A stretch of 64,000 bases of DNA, taken from positions 558,001 through 622,000 of the forward strand of contig NC_072816.1 in NCBI RefSeq assembly GCF_003013715.1, given 5' to 3'. Numbering within the stretch: position 1 is the stretch's first letter; every line of letters starts with the position of its first letter. This stretch comes from Candidozyma auris. Its lineage: Eukaryota; Ascomycota; Pichiomycetes; Serinales; Metschnikowiaceae. The notes beneath the pieces were generated by a model, which worked only from the letters and a program-made list of their open reading frames with translations, was not told where the DNA came from and did no database searches. Positions 59,537 to 64,000 of the stretch are shown here, one piece after another. The position numbers were made by a program, and so were the translations under genes.

Positions 59537-59899
59537 CCTTTCTACAGATACGACTTCTGCCAAATAAATATCCCTTTCCCAGCTCTGTATACGCTAGCTA
59601 GCCAATTTCATTAGATCAGCAAGGAAGCTTACAACCTCTAAATCAAAGAAGTCACGATCCTAAAGAACCTTGGGACTCTCTTGCTGCATTGCGACAATAA
59701 AGTATACGGCTCACACAGTGCACAGCGTGATAATGAAAAACGTCAACAGTGAGCACAATACTAGAAGGAAATTTAACAAAACGTCATCAAGCAACCGAAA
59801 CGTCACTCTCGCTTAATTCCCAGCCAACCAGCCAGTGTCCGTTCTCGGAATCTGTAGAGGCACCATTCCTCGGCTTGGCACTGGGGCGGTTGCACTTTA

Positions 59900-59910
59900 T
59901 GGCTGCGAAA
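59900..59910 (+). promoter_or_regulatory. TGGCTGCGAAA motif copy
   Basis: 251 bp upstream of the LSB3/YSC84-type gene ATG. Confidence 0.5.
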
Positions 59911-60160
59911 CCGAAATCCCAGTGAACCAAAGTTAATCACCCGGCGGAGTAAGGAAATGGAAGATGAAATGTCAGTTGCCAAACTTCTTTTACATGCTTA
60001 ACTCATGGAAACACCTCCCCCTATTTCTTTTCAATTTCAATCGCCGTTTCTGCTAGCCTTGTTTATACCTACCCTTTCTCTATGGCCTGCACTTTGGCGC
60101 AACCATATATCCCGGAAAAAGCACACCTCACTACGAACTATCCTCTTTCCTTCAACTGCT

Positions 60161-61443
60161 ATGGGCATCAACAACCCGATCCCCCGGTCCTTGCGGTCCG
60201 AGTCAAAGTATGTGCTAATTGTATGCAATTGACTGCGATCCCTAACTAACAATCAAGAAAAGCGGCGAAGATTCTCGCCAGTTTCATCAAGCCTAACCAG
60301 TTTGTGGGTGCTGACCAGGTGATTCCTCCTCATGTGTTGAAGAACGCTAAGGGGTTGGCAGTGATCACCGTGCTTAAGGCTGGCTTTTTGTTTTCTGGAA
60401 GAGCTGGCTCCGGTGTCATTGTGGCCAGGTTGCCTGACGGCTCGTGGTCACCTCCCAGTGCCATCGTTACTGCCGGTGCCGGTGTTGGAGGGCAAATCGG
60501 CGCTGAGCTCACCGATTTCGTGTTTATCTTGAACACGAAAGCTGCCGTCGACACGTTTGCTCAGATGGGCTCTGTCACATTGGGTACCAACATTTCGGTC
60601 GCCGCAGGTCCTCTTGGAAGAAACGCCGAGGCTGCCGGTACCGCTTCGTTGGGCTCGGTTTCGGCGGTTTTTGCTTACTCCAAGACAAAAGGTTTGTTTG
60701 CTGGTGTGTCGTTGGAAGGTTCTGCCATTGTGGAGAGAAGAGAGGCCAATAGAAAGTTCTACGGTAACAACTGTAAGGCGAGAAACATCTTGGCGGGCCA
60801 GGTGGAGGTGCCGCCAGCGTGCGAGCCTCTCATGAGGGTGTTGGAGAGCAGAGTGTTCAACTATAACCTCGACAACGAAGACTACTACGATGATGACTAC
60901 TACGACGACATCCCCGATGACTTCTCGGACTCCACCTCGGAGTACTCACGTGGCGGTGCCTCCAGAACGCGTAGAAGCAGACGTCATTCAGATGACTATG
61001 GTTACTCCGACGACGACTACGACGACGAGCCCAGACGCTCCTACAACCGCAATGAATCTTACAGCAAAGGCTCCAGAGGTGGCGCTGGTCGACGCTCGGC
61101 CTGGGAAGACAACATTTATGATGGGCCCTCGGGCAGAAATCGCAGAGACTCCGATATCGACAACTTGGGGCTGAGGCTCAACAAAACCAGACTTGGCGAC
61201 AGCGGCAGCAGCCCTTCGAGGCCGACCGCGTCCAAACCAAACTTTGGCGGAGCCCAGAAATCCAACGCTACTCAGGCAATCGCCCTTTACACATTCAAAG
61301 GTGAGCAATCTGGCGATTTGCCCTTCAAGAAAGGTGATGTCATCGACATCTTGAAGAAGTCCGAAACGACAGACGACTGGTGGACCGGCAGAAACAACGG
61401 TGCCACTGGTATATTCCCCGCCAACTACGTCGAGTTAATATAG
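60161..61443 (+). CDS. Lsb3/Ysc84-family SH3 actin-patch protein, two exons
   Basis: Cortical actin-patch protein of the SH3YL1/Ysc84 family, binding actin and Las17 in endocytosis. Exon 1 is 60161-60207 (MGINNPIPRSLRSES), exon 2 60258-61443, giving 410 residues. The join restores SKKAAKILASF, conserved in the family. The N-terminal YSC84 domain (about 1-220) contains AGFLFSGRAGSGVIVARL and ERREANRKFYG. A middle region rich in Asp/Tyr and Arg/Ser repeats follows. The C-terminal SH3 domain (about 355-410) has ALYTFKGEQSGDLPFKKGD, the DDWWTG loop and FPANYVEL. LSB3 and YSC84 are paralogues in S. cerevisiae, so one symbol would be arbitrary. Confidence 0.93.
60208..60257 (+). other. 50-bp spliceosomal intron
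   Basis: Donor GTATGT, branch region TAACTAAC (60243-60250) and acceptor AAG, only about 8 bases after the branch adenosine. The AAG acceptor is atypical; it is set by restoring the conserved KKAAKIL frame. Confidence 0.85.
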
Positions 61444-61538
61444 GCGGCTTGTTCTTTGAATCACTTTATGTGGGATTCCTACATACGTAACACTATAACC
61501 CATTGTACAATATATATCAATCAATTCTATAACCCATT

Positions 61539-63029
61539 TTAAACCCTAAAAACCTGCTCAATGAAGTGACGCACCACAACCTTGCCCTCGGCAAAGTTTG
61601 GATCGTTATGTCTGTGGATGACCGCTGCATGTGTAGCCTTTGTGTTTCTGATGATCACAGGGTACTTGTTCCACTGAAGTGTGTTCAACCCTTCGACAAT
61701 CTTTTCCTGCTTCCAGTTGAAATTAAGCTTGAAGTCGTTCTTAACTTCTTTGCCCTTTAAGTTGACTAAGCTGGGCTTCGGAAGAAGCTTGCCCTCCTCA
61801 CTGGAATAATTGTCATCCGAACATGGTCTTGAAAGTGGCGCCTTCTTCTTGGCCACACTGTAATGGTAATCATAGTAACTTGCACTGTCCACTGCTTTAA
61901 AGATGGAGTCGACAAAAACCTCGGCTTTATCGTGCATTCTCTCCTCGATCGCCTCCAAATACGTCTCTTCATGATCCAGGTCAGGTTTCTCCAAGTCTCT
62001 AAACTCCTTCCTCGTCAACTTAGGGCCCTTCTCAAGATCAGATTCGTCCACATTGTCCTGAACCAAGTCATACAACACAGCAAGGCTGTTGGGGCTCTCC
62101 TTGTAAAAGTTGCGGATTCTCCTATTGAGTTGCACTCTCTGCCAAATTGCATTAGACAAGAGGTAGACTGAGTACACGGGCATAATCACCACTAGGGAGG
62201 CCAACACCTTGATCCACACAAACGCCTTATACACCCAGCGCTTGGGGCTGAACCAATGTTTTTTGCTTTGACGCACGATCTTGCTAAACGAAATGGATTT
62301 CGAGAAGTCGATGACGTTGGGCTCGTACCCCTTGATGTACTGAAAGTTGTAGGCGCTGCGGGACTCGTTCACCATCGAGTTGAACGGGTCAACATTCGAG
62401 ATAAACGTGGTGTACCAGCTTGTTCTCTTATCGTTGATGGCATTGCCGTAAAGGGAGCGATGAGCAAAACGGGCCAACGCCTTGTAAAACGGTGACTTCG
62501 AGTCTGCCATCCACACAAGCAAGGGCAACCTGTCATCATTCCCCACCGTAGCAGTCTTGTCCCTCAAGAACATCTGTTGTCCCGTATACACCAACACATA
62601 GGGGGCCACCAAGTTGAAGATCTTGGACGAAAGCGACAGACTCACGCTATTTGTGCCAACATGGGGTGTGCAAAACGTGACAAAGTGAACAGGCTGCACC
62701 TCGTCAAAGTACCTGTGGTGGTACAAGATGCCCAAGGCATAACGAGACATGAGGCCTCCTAGCGAGTAGCCGATAACCGAGAGCTTGGTGACCTTGCCTG
62801 TCTCATTTAGACGATCAGTTTCGGCAAAAATCTCGTCAGCCACGCGTTTCCCGTTCACGTCGATGCCGTCGTAGGTTTTGTAGCCAGAATGGGAGCCTGT
62901 TTTGTAAACAACAATCTTATCTTCTCCATTAGCAGCCAGACTGTAGCGCTGTATCTGGTCTGCCAAATAGGACATGTGGGAGGAGTTTCCCCAGATTCCG
63001 TGCACAAGCACGACCAAATGATAAGGCAT
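61539..63029 (-). CDS. DUF676 lipase-like serine hydrolase, Lpl1 type
   Basis: Alpha/beta hydrolase related to the lipid-droplet phospholipase Lpl1. The N-terminus LVVLVHGIWGNSSHM contains the HG oxyanion segment. The nucleophile elbow is GYSLGG (Ser near residue 93), and a TPHVGT block follows. NDKRTSWYTTFISNVDPF and the C-terminal THAAVIHRH supply the likely catalytic Asp and His, as in Lpl1. A hydrophobic stretch near residues 275-300 (VLASLVVIMPVYSVYLL) could be a hairpin or membrane anchor. 496 residues (S. cerevisiae Lpl1 450). Start at 63029. Convergent with the LSB3/YSC84-type gene (95 bp). The Rog1 branch is less likely. Confidence 0.82.
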   Translation of the reverse strand: MPYHLVVLVHGIWGNSSHMSYLADQIQRYSLAANGEDKIVVYKTGSHSGYKTYDGIDVNGKRVADEIFAETDRLNETGKVTKLSVIGYSLGGLMSRYALGILYHHRYFDEVQPVHFVTFCTPHVGTNSVSLSLSSKIFNLVAPYVLVYTGQQMFLRDKTATVGNDDRLPLLVWMADSKSPFYKALARFAHRSLYGNAINDKRTSWYTTFISNVDPFNSMVNESRSAYNFQYIKGYEPNVIDFSKSISFSKIVRQSKKHWFSPKRWVYKAFVWIKVLASLVVIMPVYSVYLLSNAIWQRVQLNRRIRNFYKESPNSLAVLYDLVQDNVDESDLEKGPKLTRKEFRDLEKPDLDHEETYLEAIEERMHDKAEVFVDSIFKAVDSASYYDYHYSVAKKKAPLSRPCSDDNYSSEEGKLLPKPSLVNLKGKEVKNDFKLNFNWKQEKIVEGLNTLQWNKYPVIIRNTKATHAAVIHRHNDPNFAEGKVVVRHFIEQVFRV

Positions 63030-63837
63030 AACGAGGAGTTAGAAGAGCAAAAATTTAGCGAAAAGTAAATGTCTCTGCAAAACGGTCAATATATAAACGG
63101 GTCTGTTGGAGGCTGCAATATATATAGAGGGGTTTGTATGCCCTACATGGTGAATGTGATTTTTAGAAGCGGTTGCGAAAAAAAAAGCGGGTCCTACTAA
63201 GTGCACTTGAAAAGTCCGAGCCAGACGCAAAACGGTGACCCTGAAGGGAAATTCAGAAAAAGATAAAAGTGGAGCGGAATGCTTAAGCCCTAGTGAAGTG
63301 GAGAATAGTGACTGAAAGTGAAGGATCTGCTTCCTATTCTGTTTTTGTCGAGATCCCTGCTTATCTATTATTTCCAGACCTAGTCGAGACGTTGGGGTTT
63401 GGGGGGATGGCACCGAGGCACTTGCACGTGACGCAAAGTGCCATTGTGAATGGACAAACACATGGAGCTTTTAGTTGGGGGTTATTTTTGTTTTAGTGCC
63501 CTGCGCTTTCACCTACGTGTGTCGATTTGATTTCTCTTTTGTGTACAAAAGGCTCTACTTTGTATTTGTGCCATTTGCGCTTTGGCCATGTGCGGGCATT
63601 TGCAATAGTTGCGAAACCCAATACAATCGTGGTTAGACCACTCGAGAGAAAGGTGAGGAATTGATGTGATAGTATTACTGTGGATTTCTGGTTGGAAGCT
63701 AACAGATTGAGTGTCGAAATGATTATTTGTCTTTCGTTGGTGATTTGGTCGATGTGCGGTTAAATTCCTGTTGGGGATATCGTGCCTCGAGGACTATGAT
63801 TTTAGGTATAGTAATGGGGATTTTTAGGCTGTCAACA
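63030..63837. other. Gap of about 808 bp
   Basis: Lipase promoter and the upstream region of the gene fragment at the right edge. Two near-matches of the recurrent motif: CGGTTGCGAAA (63170-63180) and AGTTGCGAAA (63607-63616). Confidence 0.5.
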
Positions 63838-64000
63838 ATGGATGCTTCAAAAGTGTACGGATTCTTCAATTTTGTGATCTACGTGGACTTGCAGATTTTT
63901 GTCTCCACATTTAAAGTGCTTGAGAACTTGCGCTTTGGGTGCAAATTTCCCGAGGGCATGAATACTCTTCAGGTTACTTGGAGGATTACTCTGGACAAGT
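63838..64000 (+). CDS. Partial open frame running off the right edge
   Basis: ATG at 63838 followed by 54 codons without a stop to the window end (MDASKVYGFFNFVIYVDLQI...). The fragment is too short to identify. It is offered as a likely gene start because the frame is open with balanced composition and follows an 800-bp gap. Confidence 0.4.
   Translation, partial: MDASKVYGFFNFVIYVDLQIFVSTFKVLENLRFGCKFPEGMNTLQVTWRITLDK

Larger units (their letters stand above)
58731..60160. other. Gap of about 1430 bp
   Basis: Contains two 11-bp motif copies (59009 and 59900) and a tandem 26-bp repeat at 59485-59536. A 70-codon ATG-initiated frame at 59194-59406 is unrecognised. Confidence 0.5.

Noticed and set aside
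1..64000. CRISPR arrays, bacterial operons, rRNA genes, further tRNA genes
   Set aside because: Looked for repeats with regular spacers, rRNA-like blocks and B-box sequences; only the tRNA-Pro was found.

Overview
The window is a gene-dense yeast chromosome segment: about 30 mostly intronless protein genes, short intergenic gaps, one intron-containing tRNA gene and one spliced protein gene. The gene set (AGC1, BUD13, NUP49, SAE2, LCP5, NSA2, PTI1, RNA15, DST1, CYS4, PTR3, EDC3, NUP145, NBP35, CHM7, VAC8, an LSB3/YSC84-type gene, an LPL1-type lipase) marks a budding yeast. Four of five inspected CTG codons in NBP35 fall where S. cerevisiae Nbp35 (recalled from memory) has serine. I therefore infer a CUG-Ser clade species, possibly Metschnikowiaceae. 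The species itself cannot be named from this sequence.

Layout. 0-9.3 kb: AGC1, a DCAF4-like gene, BUD13, NUP49 (reading frame broken twice) and a secreted aspartyl protease. 9.9-12.4 kb: a decayed copy of a membrane-protein gene whose intact relative lies 30 kb away, plus a second decayed open stretch. 12.4-28.8 kb: SAE2, a PUF RNA-binding protein, the divergent ribosome-biogenesis pair LCP5/NSA2, a zinc-finger transcription factor, an unknown gene, a RING E3 and PTI1. 29.3-30.7 kb: a GC-richer, hairpin-rich stretch without substantial genes. 31.4-39 kb: RNA15, DST1, CYS4, PTR3 (one frame break) and a UBX protein (two frame breaks). 40.2-44.8 kb: an accessory cluster of three predicted four-helix membrane proteins, two of them divergent and probably paralogous. 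45.4-63 kb: kinesin, EDC3, NUP145, NBP35, CHM7, VAC8, tRNA-Pro, the LSB3/YSC84-type gene and the LPL1-type lipase. A gene fragment runs off the right edge.

Functional themes: nuclear pore and envelope (NUP49, NUP145, CHM7), mRNA 3'-end formation, transcription and decay (PTI1, RNA15, DST1, EDC3, PUF), ribosome assembly (LCP5, NSA2) and amino-acid sensing/metabolism (PTR3, CYS4, AGC1). I see no operon-like logic.

Two window-wide patterns stand out. An 11-bp motif, TGGYTGCRAAA (either strand), occurs 16 times, almost always in gene upstream regions; about 0.1 would be expected in random sequence of equal base composition. It looks like the site of a general promoter-binding factor that I do not recognise. 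Second, five clear frame breaks in three conserved genes, and probably a sixth in the PUF gene, are each repaired by restoring one lost base, usually in a short homopolymer. This points to consensus errors rather than true pseudogenes.
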